Of a DNA stretch of 47,379 nt, positions 35,276 to 44,874 are shown one piece after another. Location: contig RFXN01000002.1 in the NCBI GenBank assembly GCA_009921625.1, positions 1-47,379 of the forward strand, written 5' to 3'. The notes under the pieces were generated by a model, which ran no database searches, was not told the DNA's origin, and was given only the letters and a program-made list of their open reading frames with translations. This DNA is from Candidatus Fonsibacter lacus (GTDB lineage: Bacteria; Actinomycetota; Actinomycetes; Nanopelagicales; Nanopelagicaceae). Both the position numbers and the translations under genes were made by a program. Each line of letters starts with the position of its first letter. The first letter of the stretch is position 1.

Positions 35276-36676
35276 TTAAAGGGCTTTTAACGCGCTGACA
35301 ACTTTAGTGAGCGAAGCCTTTGCATCACCGAAGAGCAACGTGGTCTTTGGATCGTATAAGAGTTCATTTTCGATACCAGCAAAACCAGGGCGCATCGAAC
35401 GCTTTAAGAAGATGATATTTCCCGACTGTTGTACATCAAGAATTGGCATGCCATAAATCGGACATCCTGGAGTCGTCTTCGCTGCAGGATTCACCACATC
35501 ATTTGCGCCAATAACAATCGAAACATCAGTTTGCGGGAAGGTTGGATTGATCTCATCCATCTCCACTAATTGTTCATAAGGAACATTCGCCTCAGCAAGA
35601 AGCACGTTCATATGTCCTGGCATACGACCAGCGACCGGGTGGATGCCGTAGGCAACATCAATCCCTTTTGCAGTTAATAAATCAGCAAGTTCGCGAACTG
35701 TATGTTGCGCCTGAGCAACTGCTAGACCAAATCCAGGGACGATAACTACGCGTCGCGCATAATTAAGTAAAATCGCAACATCTTCGGCAGATCCAGATTT
35801 CACTGGTCGAGAATCTGCTTCGCCCGCGGCGCTCGCCGTTGCGGTAAAGGCGCCAAAGAGAGTGCCAAAGAGTGAGCGACCCATCGCTTCAGCCATCAAT
35901 CGAGTGAGAATCGTTCCGGAGGCGCCAACAAGCGTTCCAGCGACAATCAAGAGCGTCGCTTCAAGTACATATCCGCTCGCGGCAACAGTGAGACCAGTAA
36001 ATGCATTGAGAAGTGAGATGACAATCGGAACATCCGCGCCACCAACTGGGAGGACAAAGAGCACACCAAAGAGCGCTGAGAGCGCCATGAGAACGAGCAC
36101 TGACGTGGTATCAGCTGCTGAATACACCCAGACGCTGCAGGCAATAATCGCCGCTAAATTTCCAGCAATAATGAAACGGCCACCAGGGAAGATAACTGGG
36201 CGAGTGGTCATCAACTCTTGCAACTTCAAGAAGGTAATAATCGAGCCGGTAAATGAGGTAGTACCGACAACCACAGTAAAGATTGTCGCAATAAGAACTG
36301 CGGCAGTGATTGGCGCACCATTCCCTGCAGCCTCTTCACCTAGCTTTAAATATTCGACGATTGCTACTAGGGCAGCAGCGCCACCACCGACGCCATTAAA
36401 GAGCGCAACAAGTTGCGGCATCTGAGTGAGCTGCACTTTCCGTGCGGCTGGAACACCAATGACCAGACCAACGAGAATCGCAAGAAGAATTAACGGCAGA
36501 TTCTTCACTGGCAGTTGATCTCCGTAAAAGAAGACCACCAACGTTGCGATAGTAGCACCCGCAGCGCCGATGAGATTACCGCGACGAGCCGTCTTCGGAT
36601 GCGAAAGACCTTTAAGTGCGAGAATAAAACAGATTGCAGCAACTAAGCCAATGAGGTCATAGAGATTTCGACTCAT
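35276..36676 (-). CDS. pntB: NAD(P) transhydrogenase beta subunit
   Basis: 466 residues. The N-terminal half has about eight membrane helices. The C-terminal NADP(H)-binding domain III holds VIVPGFGLAVAQAQH, YGIHPVAGRMPGHMNVLLAEA and GANDVVNPAAK. With PntA1 and PntA2 it couples proton movement to hydride transfer between NADH and NADP+. It directly follows pntA2, with start and stop adjoining, in a three-gene operon pntA1-pntA2-pntB. Confidence 0.96.
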   Translation of the reverse strand: MSRNLYDLIGLVAAICFILALKGLSHPKTARRGNLIGAAGATIATLVVFFYGDQLPVKNLPLILLAILVGLVIGVPAARKVQLTQMPQLVALFNGVGGGAAALVAIVEYLKLGEEAAGNGAPITAAVLIATIFTVVVGTTSFTGSIITFLKLQELMTTRPVIFPGGRFIIAGNLAAIIACSVWVYSAADTTSVLVLMALSALFGVLFVLPVGGADVPIVISLLNAFTGLTVAASGYVLEATLLIVAGTLVGASGTILTRLMAEAMGRSLFGTLFGAFTATASAAGEADSRPVKSGSAEDVAILLNYARRVVIVPGFGLAVAQAQHTVRELADLLTAKGIDVAYGIHPVAGRMPGHMNVLLAEANVPYEQLVEMDEINPTFPQTDVSIVIGANDVVNPAAKTTPGCPIYGMPILDVQQSGNIIFLKRSMRPGFAGIENELLYDPKTTLLFGDAKASLTKVVSALKAL

Positions 36677-36988
36677 CTATTTCACCTCATCACTTTTCGG
36701 CGCCAGTGATTTCTTTGGTTTAAACATCTCAAGCATTCGATCGGTAACAACAAAGCCACCAACCATGTTGATAGTCGCTAACACAATCGCAACTAACGAA
36801 AGGCTTAATTGGAGAGCGTTATCGCTATGCGATGCCACGATTATCGCGCCGACAAGAATCACGCCGTGAATAGCGTTGGCGCCACTCATTAATGGAGTAT
36901 GGAGCGTAGATGAAACCTTGGAGACCACTTCAAAGCCAACAAATACTGCAAGAACAAAGATTGAAATAAGCGCTAATCCGCTACTCAT
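36677..36988 (-). CDS. pntA2: NAD(P) transhydrogenase alpha subunit, membrane part
   Basis: 103 residues with three membrane helices and the signature VVSKVSSTLHTPLMSGANAIHGVILVG. In many bacteria the alpha chain is split, as here, into a soluble NAD-binding chain and this membrane chain. It overlaps the end of pntA1 by 4 bp (ATGA) and abuts pntB. Confidence 0.94.
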   Translation of the reverse strand: MSSGLALISIFVLAVFVGFEVVSKVSSTLHTPLMSGANAIHGVILVGAIIVASHSDNALQLSLSLVAIVLATINMVGGFVVTDRMLEMFKPKKSLAPKSDEVK

Positions 36989-38163
36989 CGGGAACCTCCA
37001 CTTGATCCAGCGCCAGAATTAGCGAGTGCCGCTTTTGCGCCCTCATGGCGCACTTCCCCTTGATGCGTCACTGCGCTTGCCGCAATAATTTCATCATCAA
37101 AATCAAGATGTAATGAGCTCTTATTCGCGCCACTAGCATCGCTCTCACTCTTGACCATTAACATCAGCAAATTCATACAATTTTTTGCAAAGAGCTGTGA
37201 GGCGTGGAAGGGAAGTTGGCTTGGCACATCTTTCCCACCCCAAATCCGAACACCGTTTTTCTCTACAATCTCACCAGGTTTTGAGCCAGCAACATTGCCA
37301 CCGCTCTCCGCAGCGAGATCAACAATCACCGAGCCCACCTTCATCGCCGCAACCATCTCTTCAGTAACTAATTGAGGAGCAGGGCGACCAGGTACCGCAG
37401 CGGTGGTAATAACGACATCCGCACTTGCCAGATATGGAGTGAGTAGTTCGCGTTGTTTCGCCGCGCGCTCTTCAGACATCTCGCGGGCATAACCACCAGC
37501 GCCTTCAAGCGCTTCTAATTTCAAATCAATAAATGTTGCACCCATTGAGCGCACTTCATCAGCCGATGCTGGGCGAACATCATAAGCAGAGACAACCGCA
37601 CCCAAACGCCTTGATGTTGCAATCGCTTGCAATCCAGCAACACCAGCGCCAAGAACGACAACATTGGCAGGCGTAACAGTTCCGGCAGCGGTCATCAATA
37701 GTGGAAAGAATCGTGGTGATAGATCTGCAGCAACAAGCGCTGCTCGGTAACCAGCGCAGAGCGCTTGAGAGGTAAGCGCATCCATAGATTGCGCACGAGA
37801 AATCCGGGGCACTAGTTCTAGTGAGAATGCAGTGGCGCCCGCCTTCACCGCTGCCGAAATGGAATCAAGAGATTGGTTGGGCGAAAGGAAGGAGATTGTT
37901 ATTGCTCCCTTTTTTACCGAGGCAAATTGCTCAGGCGACAGTGGGTTGACCGAGAGAATGACATCGGCCTTACTCATTTCGGATGCGCTAACTATTTCTG
38001 CGCCTGCAGCAGAGAGCGCGCCATCATCTGCAAGTGCGTGAGCTCCTGCGCCCTTCTCTACGGAAACTGTAAAACCAGCGCGAATATATTTCGACACTAC
38101 ATCAGGAACTACTGCCACTCTGCGCTCTCCTGCTCTGCCTTCGCGCGCCACAAAGATATGCAT
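36985..38163 (-). CDS. pntA1: NAD(P) transhydrogenase alpha subunit, NAD-binding part
   Basis: 392 residues from the ATG at 38163 (GGAAGGTG ribosome site); the track's upstream start at 38286 overlaps the argF end and adds a sequence unlike the family. MHIFVAREGRAGERRVAVVP is the family start. NAD site: VVVLGAGVAGLQAIATSRRLGAVV; VITTAAVPGRPAPQLVT and VIVDLAAESGGNV. Similar to alanine dehydrogenase. First gene of the pnt operon and likely its promoter-proximal start. Confidence 0.94.
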   Translation of the reverse strand: MHIFVAREGRAGERRVAVVPDVVSKYIRAGFTVSVEKGAGAHALADDGALSAAGAEIVSASEMSKADVILSVNPLSPEQFASVKKGAITISFLSPNQSLDSISAAVKAGATAFSLELVPRISRAQSMDALTSQALCAGYRAALVAADLSPRFFPLLMTAAGTVTPANVVVLGAGVAGLQAIATSRRLGAVVSAYDVRPASADEVRSMGATFIDLKLEALEGAGGYAREMSEERAAKQRELLTPYLASADVVITTAAVPGRPAPQLVTEEMVAAMKVGSVIVDLAAESGGNVAGSKPGEIVEKNGVRIWGGKDVPSQLPFHASQLFAKNCMNLLMLMVKSESDASGANKSSLHLDFDDEIIAASAVTHQGEVRHEGAKAALANSGAGSSGGSR

Positions 38164-38204
38164 AATCACCTTCCTGAACTGGTGTCGGGGAGAGTAAGAC
38201 TTGG

Positions 38205-39164
38205 TTATTTCCCTTGTAAATCTTTGTTGATTAAATGGTAGAGCACAGCCTGGATAGTTGTCCTTCGATGATAGGCCTGGCGCCAAACTACCGACTTCGG
38301 CCCATCGATTACCTCAGCTGCGACCTCTTCTCCACGGTGTGCTGGTAGGCAATGCATAAATATGGAGTCTGGAGCGGTGAGGTTTAGGATTTTTTCCGTC
38401 ACAGCAAAGCTAGCGAGATCACGTAATTTCTCCGCGCGCACGCTCTCAGGATCGCCCATAGACATCCAGACATCGGTGTAAAGAACGCTCGCGCCACGTG
38501 CAGCGCTCTCTGGATCATGGGAAATTTCAATGGTGCCACCGTGAGCAGCGGCAAGTGCTTTTGCACGTTCAACAACGCTATTTTCAGGCGCCCATTTTCC
38601 AGGAGGAGTGGCAATCGTTACATGAGCGCCTAGCGTTGCACCCATTAACATCCAGGCGTTTGCCATGTTATTTCCATCGCCAAGGTAAGTGAATTTTCTA
38701 CCAGATATTTTCTTTCCAAAGATCTCGCGAATAGTCACCCAATCAGCAAGAAGTTGTGTTGGGTGATCAACATCTGTGAGCGCGTTAACAACTGGAATGC
38801 TTGCCCACTTTGCAAACTCTGTTACATCACTCTGCGCATAGGTGCGGATGATAAATGCCTTGGCAAATGCGCTGACAATTCGGGCGGTATCGGCGATGGT
38901 CTCACCTCGACCAATTTGGAGTTCATCACCGCGGACGAATATCGGCGTGCCCCCTAAGTGAGCAACTGCCGTCTCTGACGCTAAACGCGTACGGGTTGAT
39001 GCCTTATTCATATAGATCACGACGCTCTCACCAGCGAGAAAGCTAGATTCTGAGAGGGGCTTTACGGTAAAGCGCGCTGAAGTCTCTAATAGAAGTTCGA
39101 GGTCATCTCGAGAGAGCGCATCCGAGCTGACCAGGTCTTTCAGGGGTCCGCCGTTGCCTGTCAT
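38205..39164 (-). CDS. argF: Ornithine carbamoyltransferase
   Basis: 319 residues from the ATG at 39164. Carbamoyl-phosphate site STRTR (56-60), IIRTYAQ, NALTDVDHPTQLLAD, ornithine/SMG-loop region DVWMSMGDPE, and HCLPAHRGEEV near the C-terminus. Makes citrulline from ornithine in arginine synthesis. The tracked upstream extension (39230) is Arg-rich and not family-like. A TACCCT -10 sits 7 nt before the ATG. No other arg genes lie in this window; it is followed by the pnt operon on the same strand. Confidence 0.93.
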   Translation of the reverse strand: MTGNGGPLKDLVSSDALSRDDLELLLETSARFTVKPLSESSFLAGESVVIYMNKASTRTRLASETAVAHLGGTPIFVRGDELQIGRGETIADTARIVSAFAKAFIIRTYAQSDVTEFAKWASIPVVNALTDVDHPTQLLADWVTIREIFGKKISGRKFTYLGDGNNMANAWMLMGATLGAHVTIATPPGKWAPENSVVERAKALAAAHGGTIEISHDPESAARGASVLYTDVWMSMGDPESVRAEKLRDLASFAVTEKILNLTAPDSIFMHCLPAHRGEEVAAEVIDGPKSVVWRQAYHRRTTIQAVLYHLINKDLQGK

Positions 39165-39171
39165 AAGGAGA

Positions 39172-39177
39172 AGGGTA
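39172..39177 (-). promoter_or_regulatory. -10 element TACCCT for leaderless argF
   Basis: Minus-strand TACCCT, 7 nt (TCTCCTT), then the ATG at 39164. No purine-rich ribosome site. Confidence 0.5.
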
Positions 39178-39251
39178 CGCCTGCACGCTCTAGGCTTGCG
39201 CCATCGGGCACGGCGGCAGGGTGATTGCAACAGGAAATAGCGGAAAATCCA

Positions 39252-39290
39252 GAGAAGCGAGAGAAGCGAGAGAAGCGAGAGAAGCGAGAG
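39252..39290. repeat. 9-bp tandem repeat (GAGAAGCGA), 4.3 copies
   Basis: Perfect array in the divergent argF/DUF3039 spacer. The last GAG runs into GAGGAGTAAATC, so the repeat edge contributes the ribosome site of the DUF3039 gene. Confidence 0.95.
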
Positions 39291-39299
39291 GAGTAAATC

Positions 39300-39545
39300 G
39301 TGGGAATTCGGGAGCGCTTCGGTTCACTTATCGATAGCGCGCCAAAAACCAAGCACACGGGAAATGATGACGGCGATCATGAGCGATTCTCTCACTATGC
39401 GGATAAAGCGAAGATAGTTGAATCCGCCGTAACGGGAAAAGCTATCCGCGCACTCTGCGGAAAGAAATGGATACCAACGCGTGATCCGCAAAATTTTCCA
39501 GTGTGTCCAACATGCAAAGAGATTTACAGTCGTTTAAAGCAGTAA
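39300..39545 (+). CDS. DUF3039 family protein
   Basis: 81 residues, GTG start with AGGAG upstream. C-terminal zinc-ribbon-like cysteines: ALCGKKW and FPVCPTCKEIY. The motif GKAIRALCGKKWIP is characteristic of DUF3039, a small actinobacterial family usually encoded near nicotinate phosphoribosyltransferase, clpS and DUF2017. Function unknown. Confidence 0.9.
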   Translation: MGIRERFGSLIDSAPKTKHTGNDDGDHERFSHYADKAKIVESAVTGKAIRALCGKKWIPTRDPQNFPVCPTCKEIYSRLKQ

Positions 39546-39555
39546 TACTCATATC

Positions 39556-41406
39556 ATGTCTAAGGTGAGACTGGTGAAGGTAAAACTCGTAGCACTGATC
39601 TCTTCAATTCTCTATTCCATCTTTCTGATCAGCGCGAATCCTGCAGCAGCGATAGATCCCACGCCTGCGCCAACGATGTCTCCAACTCCAGTGACTACCT
39701 CTAGTTCCGTAGCTCCAATCGCACCAGTAATCCCACTAGGTAATAAGCCTGCCCGAAAAATATTTTCCGGTTGGATTCCCTATTACAGCGTTCGCGCTGG
39801 CGTTGCACGTGCTACAGCGTACAAAGAGATGATTAACGAAGTCTCGCCATTTTGGTATTCCTTGACTAGTTCAAAAACAATTAAGAATCAATTCACTAGT
39901 GCCAATCCTTCACTAAAGATGGCTGAGCAGGTTGAGGTACTTCGATCGCAGAGAATGAAAATACTTCCGGCGCTAACAGATAGCACGGAGAAGTTGGTAC
40001 TATCTGGATACCTTGCCAAAGAGAGCAGCCGTAAAGAAGTTGTTTCGACAATCACTAATTTAGTTCTAACCAATAACTTTGATGGTATTGATCTTGACCT
40101 TGAGGGATTTGCATTCGTCGATGGAACATCGTCGTGGAGTAAAACAATTCCGTTATGGACGACTTTTATTACTGATCTGTCCGCAAGTCTTCATGCAAAT
40201 AATAAATTATTGTCAGTAACCACACCGGTGCTTTTTGATCCTGCAAGTGGCAGGAAAGGCTCCTATTATGTCTATAACTGGGAGGGGATTGCTCCTTACA
40301 TAGATCGCCTCCGAATCATGACCTACGACTACTCTGTTGGTAAGCCCGGGCCAATTGGCCCCCTGGAGTGGAGCGAGGCGGCTCTTAAATATGCAATCTC
40401 TGTGATGCCCGCGTCAAAAGTTTGGGTCGGTATTCCTGGATATGGCAGAGATTGGATTACAAAAGTTGCCGGCACCTGCCCAAAGAATGTCGCAACATTA
40501 ATTAAGGCTGGCGCGAAAGCTGCCGTCTTTGATGCTGCGAAGGGAAATGATTTAGCCCTCTCTTATGGTACAACTCCGATTTACGACGAAGTGCGTGGCG
40601 AAGTTACCTTCACTTATCAAAAGACTTATAACGGTGTGAATGGATCTGGTGAGCCGGTCTCATGTACCGCAACTCGCGTTGCGTGGTATCAAGATAGAAG
40701 AGCGTACCTAGCGCGAGCAGAATTTATTTCAGAATATCGAATTGGCGGCATTGTTCAATGGACCCTAAGTCAAGCCAGTGATGATGCGATTAATGGAATT
40801 TTAGATTTTGCACGGACCATCGGACCTGATGTAGTGATTGGCACAATTAAAGATCCCGAATTAATTACCAATTACGGAGCTACTCAGCGGCTCACCGCGC
40901 TCTTTTCCTTAAAGGATAAGAGTCCAATTGAAAATCTCGATGTGATCTTCCAATTTAGAAGGCAAGAGGGCGATCCTTGGAGCGAGTTAACAACTGTTAA
41001 AACTTCAAAAGATGGGGCCGCCGATGTTGATTTAGTCGTTGGCGGATCTCTAGCTTTTCGCGCAATCACACTGGAGAGTTGGGAGCGAATGGCAAGTGAA
41101 ACTGAAGTTGGCACGATAAAAGTAACCAGGACTCTCTCAGTGCAAGCGCCAACTAGTATCCAGCGAGGTAAACCACTCGAAATCTTGGCGCAAGTAGTCC
41201 CCCGCGAGGGAGAAGTTACCCTCCTGGTGAAATCGGGCAATAGCTGGCGAGAGCTCGATTCAGGGAATGTTTCCGACCTCAATGGTGGCCACCTCTTTAT
41301 CTTGTACCCCAAAGAGCGTGGGTTTATGACCTTCAGAGTTACCGTTTCGGCGAGCGAAAAATACAATAGCTCTAAAGGAGAACCATTTACGGTTCTTGTT
41401 AGATAA
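39556..41406 (+). CDS. Secreted GH18-family glycosidase (YaaH/chitinase-like)
   Basis: 616 residues. Signal peptide at 1-33 ([21 protein letters not shown]), then a Pro/Thr/Ser linker. GH18 barrel from about residue 70: FSGWIPYYS; the catalytic motif DGIDLDLEG (Asp176-Glu183, DxxDxDxE) is intact, as are MTYDYS and [11 protein letters not shown]. The C-terminal 180 residues look like two Ig-like beta domains ([26 protein letters not shown]). It likely hydrolyses cell-wall glycan or chitin-like polymers. It sits where many Actinobacteria have pncB between DUF3039 and clpS. Confidence 0.88.
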   Translation: MSKVRLVKVKLVALISSILYSIFLISANPAAAIDPTPAPTMSPTPVTTSSSVAPIAPVIPLGNKPARKIFSGWIPYYSVRAGVARATAYKEMINEVSPFWYSLTSSKTIKNQFTSANPSLKMAEQVEVLRSQRMKILPALTDSTEKLVLSGYLAKESSRKEVVSTITNLVLTNNFDGIDLDLEGFAFVDGTSSWSKTIPLWTTFITDLSASLHANNKLLSVTTPVLFDPASGRKGSYYVYNWEGIAPYIDRLRIMTYDYSVGKPGPIGPLEWSEAALKYAISVMPASKVWVGIPGYGRDWITKVAGTCPKNVATLIKAGAKAAVFDAAKGNDLALSYGTTPIYDEVRGEVTFTYQKTYNGVNGSGEPVSCTATRVAWYQDRRAYLARAEFISEYRIGGIVQWTLSQASDDAINGILDFARTIGPDVVIGTIKDPELITNYGATQRLTALFSLKDKSPIENLDVIFQFRRQEGDPWSELTTVKTSKDGAADVDLVVGGSLAFRAITLESWERMASETEVGTIKVTRTLSVQAPTSIQRGKPLEILAQVVPREGEVTLLVKSGNSWRELDSGNVSDLNGGHLFILYPKERGFMTFRVTVSASEKYNSSKGEPFTVLVR

Positions 41407-41420
41407 GGCGTGGGGGTGCG

Positions 41421-41762
41421 ATGAAATTTACGCACAGAAATACTTACTCTCGCCAGGCGACTGTGAGTACAGCAGATACCGAAGTTACTCCTTCAGATTC
41501 TGTAGAGGATTTCCTTCGCACGCTTAGCGACAAAGTTTGGATAACAATTGTTTGGGACGATCCCATTAATTTAATGTCATATGTGACCCATGTGTTCATG
41601 GTTGTTTTTGGATACTCACGAGCTAAATCGCATGAACTCATGCTTAAAGTTCATAATGAAGGTAAAGCGGTGGTTAGTTCTGGAACTCGTGAAGAGATGG
41701 AACATGATGTGGCGATGCTCCACGAGTACGGCCTCTGGGCCACCTTGCAGAAAAGCGAATAG
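41421..41762 (+). CDS. clpS: ATP-dependent Clp protease adaptor ClpS
   Basis: 113 residues. Core [47 protein letters not shown] is the ClpS fold with N-degron pocket residues; WATLQ at the C-terminus. It hands N-end-rule substrates to ClpCP/ClpAP. GGGGGTGCG precedes the ATG. Followed 15 bp later by DUF2017. Confidence 0.93.
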   Translation: MKFTHRNTYSRQATVSTADTEVTPSDSVEDFLRTLSDKVWITIVWDDPINLMSYVTHVFMVVFGYSRAKSHELMLKVHNEGKAVVSSGTREEMEHDVAMLHEYGLWATLQKSE

Positions 41763-41777
41763 GCTGATGGGACGAGG

Positions 41778-42365
41778 ATGAGTGGATTTTCTCGAAAACG
41801 AAATGGTGAAATCCTTGCTACCTTCTCACATTACGAAGGCGCGATTCTTAAAAGCCTTACCGAGCAAATTCTCGAACTTCTTGGCGAAGGCGATGCTCCC
41901 GCCGACCCACTTCTTGCAGTCGTAGGAATTTCAAGTAATGACTCATTGCCGGAGGATCCCGTGCTAGCTCGCCTTTTACCAGATGCCTATAAAGATGAAA
42001 GAGATGCCGCAGAGTTTCGCCGCTATACCGAACATAGCGCTCGCGAGAAAAAGCGCGCCCACGCACATGCTATACGCAATATTTTGATGGACAACATGGG
42101 TGATCATTCGTTGGATTTAACAAAACCAGGGCTAAATAAAAGGGAAGAGCTCCACTTCATTCTTCCTGAAGATAAAGCACAAATGTGGCTTATGGGGTTA
42201 AATGATATGCGCCTTGCTTTAGGTACTCGCTTAAATGTTACGCCAGATGCGCAAGAGAGATTTGCAGCGATGAGCGATGAGAGCCCGGATAAGGGAATTT
42301 ATAATTTATTTGCTTGGCTTGGTTGGTTACAAGAAATCTTACTTGATTTACTCTTACCAAATTAA
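41778..42365 (+). CDS. DUF2017 family protein
   Basis: 195 residues, alpha-helical. Start MSGFSRKRNGEILATFSHYEGAIL and the segment FRRYTEHSAREKKRAHAHAI match DUF2017, an actinobacterial family that almost always follows clpS. Function unknown; the link with clpS suggests a proteolysis-related role. Converges with the amidotransferase gene across 22 bp. Confidence 0.88.
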   Translation: MSGFSRKRNGEILATFSHYEGAILKSLTEQILELLGEGDAPADPLLAVVGISSNDSLPEDPVLARLLPDAYKDERDAAEFRRYTEHSAREKKRAHAHAIRNILMDNMGDHSLDLTKPGLNKREELHFILPEDKAQMWLMGLNDMRLALGTRLNVTPDAQERFAAMSDESPDKGIYNLFAWLGWLQEILLDLLLPN

Positions 42366-42387
42366 TGCGTAATAAAAGATTGAATTG

Positions 42388-43128
42388 TTAGAGAAAGAAT
42401 TTGCTTAAGGTTAGATCATCTCGGTTGATAACCAGTAGTGAATTATTTTCGAGAGGAGTCCAACCAATTTGCGGCCACCCGCTTGATGCAATTCTAAATA
42501 TTCCATCAGATATTTGATATTGAAGTTGATAGTAATCGGAGGGTTGCCCCGCAGGAATCTTCGAGCTATTAAATCGAGAAATAACAATTAATTCATCGGG
42601 AGTAAGTAACATTGCATTCATACTCGAATACGTGCAATTAGAGTCAATAATTTTGCTTACAGATTTCATTCCATCGAGCAAACCATGGTGATCGATTTCA
42701 GTGAGAAGGAGAAAAAAATACCGTTCACTGTCGGTATCACCAGCTCTAATCTCGTTTAGCTCTTGACGTATATATCGATCTAAATTCTCGCGAGGTCTGA
42801 TATCTCCGTTATGGATAAAAACATATTGACCATGAACGAATGGGTGGGTGTTTTCATCGCAATTCGCTAAGCCTGAAGTTGCCCATCTCAGATGAAGCAG
42901 GCCACCATTGCCGTGCATCTGTCCCAGGTGTTCTTGGAATTTCGGACTGCCTTGGGCCATTTCTGGGGCTCGCGCGAGGAGTACTTGAGGCTGGTGGGCG
43001 CCAGTCATGGCGATACCCCAACCATCCTTATGGAAGCTCGAGAGCGCCACAAAATCGGAGAAATTCTCGCCAACAGCCTCTGGGAAAGCCAAAGTATTGG
43101 AGGACACGAACGCCATTAACCGACACAT
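42388..43128 (-). CDS. Class II glutamine amidotransferase (YafJ/EgtC-like)
   Basis: 246 residues. Cys2 becomes the N-terminal nucleophile (MCRLMAF). HKDGWGIAMTG, LLHLRWATSGLANCDENTHPF and FIHNGDI are the Ntn-hydrolase glutamine site. Standalone domain, so it probably hydrolyses a gamma-glutamyl amide. It lies divergent from the amine permease cluster, where a gamma-glutamyl hydrolase would fit, although the classical PuuD enzyme is class I. EgtC, the gamma-glutamyl hydrolase of ergothioneine synthesis, is an alternative but no egt genes are near. Confidence 0.85.
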   Translation of the reverse strand: MCRLMAFVSSNTLAFPEAVGENFSDFVALSSFHKDGWGIAMTGAHQPQVLLARAPEMAQGSPKFQEHLGQMHGNGGLLHLRWATSGLANCDENTHPFVHGQYVFIHNGDIRPRENLDRYIRQELNEIRAGDTDSERYFFLLLTEIDHHGLLDGMKSVSKIIDSNCTYSSMNAMLLTPDELIVISRFNSSKIPAGQPSDYYQLQYQISDGIFRIASSGWPQIGWTPLENNSLLVINRDDLTLSKFFL

Positions 43129-43140
43129 TTCGAGGAAATA

Positions 43141-43156
43141 CCTCTTCCCTAAGAGG
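43141..43156. promoter_or_regulatory. Palindrome in the divergent amidotransferase/permease spacer
   Basis: CCTCTT-CCCT-AAGAGG in the 100-bp region between the two divergent genes. Could be an operator; short, so only suggestive. Confidence 0.3.
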
Positions 43157-43228
43157 ACACTTTGGATTAGTAATAGTACCCGGCATTCTCTCCAAAACTC
43201 TGCCGGTCAACTACATAGGGGGTAGTTA

Positions 43229-44770
43229 GTGAACATACAGCACCACGCTGACGATGAGCGCCGATTAGCAGCTCTAGGTTACAAGCAAGAACTCAGCAGA
43301 ACTTGGAGCGGATTTTCCAATTTCGCAATCTCCTTTTCAATCATTTCCATACTCGCCGGATGTTTTACAACATTTGCTCAGGCATGGAATAACGGGGGAC
43401 CAGTAGCCATTTCAATTGGATGGCCGCTGATTGCGGCATTCATTCTGATAATTGGGTTTTGCATGTCAGAACTTGCATCCGCCTATCCAACGTCGGGAGG
43501 AATTTACTGGTGGGCTTCTAAACTTGGCGGTGCAAAAGCGGGTTTTTATACCGGCTGGTTAAACTTAATTGGGTTGGTTTCTGTTACTGCATCCGTTGGG
43601 TACGGTGCCGCAAGTTTCTTAAATATTATTTTGGGATCTTTCTTTCCCGATTACAGCACCAGTTTTATGGGCGGCGATTACATCAAGCAACAGTTTGTGC
43701 TGTTTTTAATCATCATAGCTATAGTCACGCTGATTAATATTTTCTCAAGCCAACTCCTTGCAGTTGTGAACAATATTTCTGTTTGGTGGCATGTCATTGG
43801 CGCGGTTGTCGTGGTTGGAATTCTCGTCTTTGTGCCTGACAATCATCAAACAACGAAGTGGGTGTTCACCACGCAAATCAATCAATCTGGATTTAACAAT
43901 TACTGGTTCTATGTTTTGCCACTGGGTTTCTTGCTCACTCAGTACACCATTACGGGCTTTGATGCTTCCGCTCACCTCTCGGAAGAGACAAAAGGCGCCC
44001 ACATGTCTGCCGCTCGAGGAATTTGGCAATCCATTTTCTATTCCGCAATTGGCGGCTACATACTCTTGCTCGCCTTTTTATTTGCTGCAACTAAAGTGGA
44101 TGACATAAGTTCATTCGATCCAAAAGTTAACCCATTTGGTGGCGGATCAATAATTATGTTGCTTTACTCTGCTCTCGGTGGCGGTGCGGCATTTAAGTTG
44201 GTCATGGTTATCACTACCGCAGGGCAACTATTCTGCGTGACTGCCTGCCTTACATCATGCTCACGCATGGTCTTTGCCTTTTCTCGTGATGGTGCAGTCC
44301 CTGGACATAAGTCCTGGCGCAAGGTCACAAACAATGGCACACCAAAGAACGCAGTACTAATTTCTTCAGCACTAGGAATTATCCTCACTCTTCCTGCACT
44401 CTGGAAAAGTCCAACGGGTGCGCCAACTGCATTCTATGCAATCGTCTCTGTATGTGTGATTAGTCTTTATTTAGCATTTCTTATTCCAATCTACCTTCGC
44501 TTGAAAGCTGGAGATAGTTTTAAAACGGGAGAGTGGACGTTGGGAAAGAAATATAAGTGGATGTGCACTGTTGCAGTCGCAGAGATTGCAATCATTTCAA
44601 TCTACTTTATCCTTCCATTTGCACCTGCTGGCACGCCAGGAAATAAAGACTTCACGTGGACTGCTGTTAATTACGCGCCACTTGTGACAGGCGGCGCCTT
44701 GGTACTCCTTTGGATTTGGTGGCACCTTTCAGTAAAGAAATGGTTTACTGGTCCAAAGTCAAATCTCTAA
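43229..44770 (+). CDS. APC-superfamily amino acid/polyamine permease
   Basis: 513 residues, GTG start with GGGGG upstream, about 12 helices. Signatures: FAISFSIISILAGCFTTF, SELASAYPTSGGIYWWASKLGG, YTITGFDASAHLSEET (family motif) and CSRMVFAFSRDGAVPG. Closest in look to the GABA/polyamine/choline permease group (BAT1/GabP-like). Upstream of the GS-like and aldehyde dehydrogenase genes, so import of an amine such as putrescine is the likely role. A strong intrinsic terminator follows, partly separating it from the next gene. Confidence 0.9.
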   Translation: MNIQHHADDERRLAALGYKQELSRTWSGFSNFAISFSIISILAGCFTTFAQAWNNGGPVAISIGWPLIAAFILIIGFCMSELASAYPTSGGIYWWASKLGGAKAGFYTGWLNLIGLVSVTASVGYGAASFLNIILGSFFPDYSTSFMGGDYIKQQFVLFLIIIAIVTLINIFSSQLLAVVNNISVWWHVIGAVVVVGILVFVPDNHQTTKWVFTTQINQSGFNNYWFYVLPLGFLLTQYTITGFDASAHLSEETKGAHMSAARGIWQSIFYSAIGGYILLLAFLFAATKVDDISSFDPKVNPFGGGSIIMLLYSALGGGAAFKLVMVITTAGQLFCVTACLTSCSRMVFAFSRDGAVPGHKSWRKVTNNGTPKNAVLISSALGIILTLPALWKSPTGAPTAFYAIVSVCVISLYLAFLIPIYLRLKAGDSFKTGEWTLGKKYKWMCTVAVAEIAIISIYFILPFAPAGTPGNKDFTWTAVNYAPLVTGGALVLLWIWWHLSVKKWFTGPKSNL

Positions 44771-44811
44771 CGCACACTAAGTTACAGATCCAAAGAAGTA
44801 AATTAGTAGTG

Positions 44812-44851
44812 AGGAACCCCATCAATTAGCTGATGGGGTTCCTTTTATTTT
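44812..44851 (+). terminator. Strong rho-independent terminator after the permease
   Basis: Perfect 12-bp stem GGAACCCCATCA / TGATGGGGTTCC with loop ATTAGC, followed by TTTTATTTT. The tracked ATG at 44833 of the GS-like gene lies inside this stem, which argues for the later start at 44875. Confidence 0.92.
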
Positions 44852-44874
44852 CTGGTCGTGGAATACTTCGGAAT

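Noticed and set aside
38164-38286. N-terminal extension of pntA1 in the ORF track
   Set aside because: It overlaps argF and is unlike the family; ATG 38163 has a good ribosome site and the expected MHIFVAREG start.
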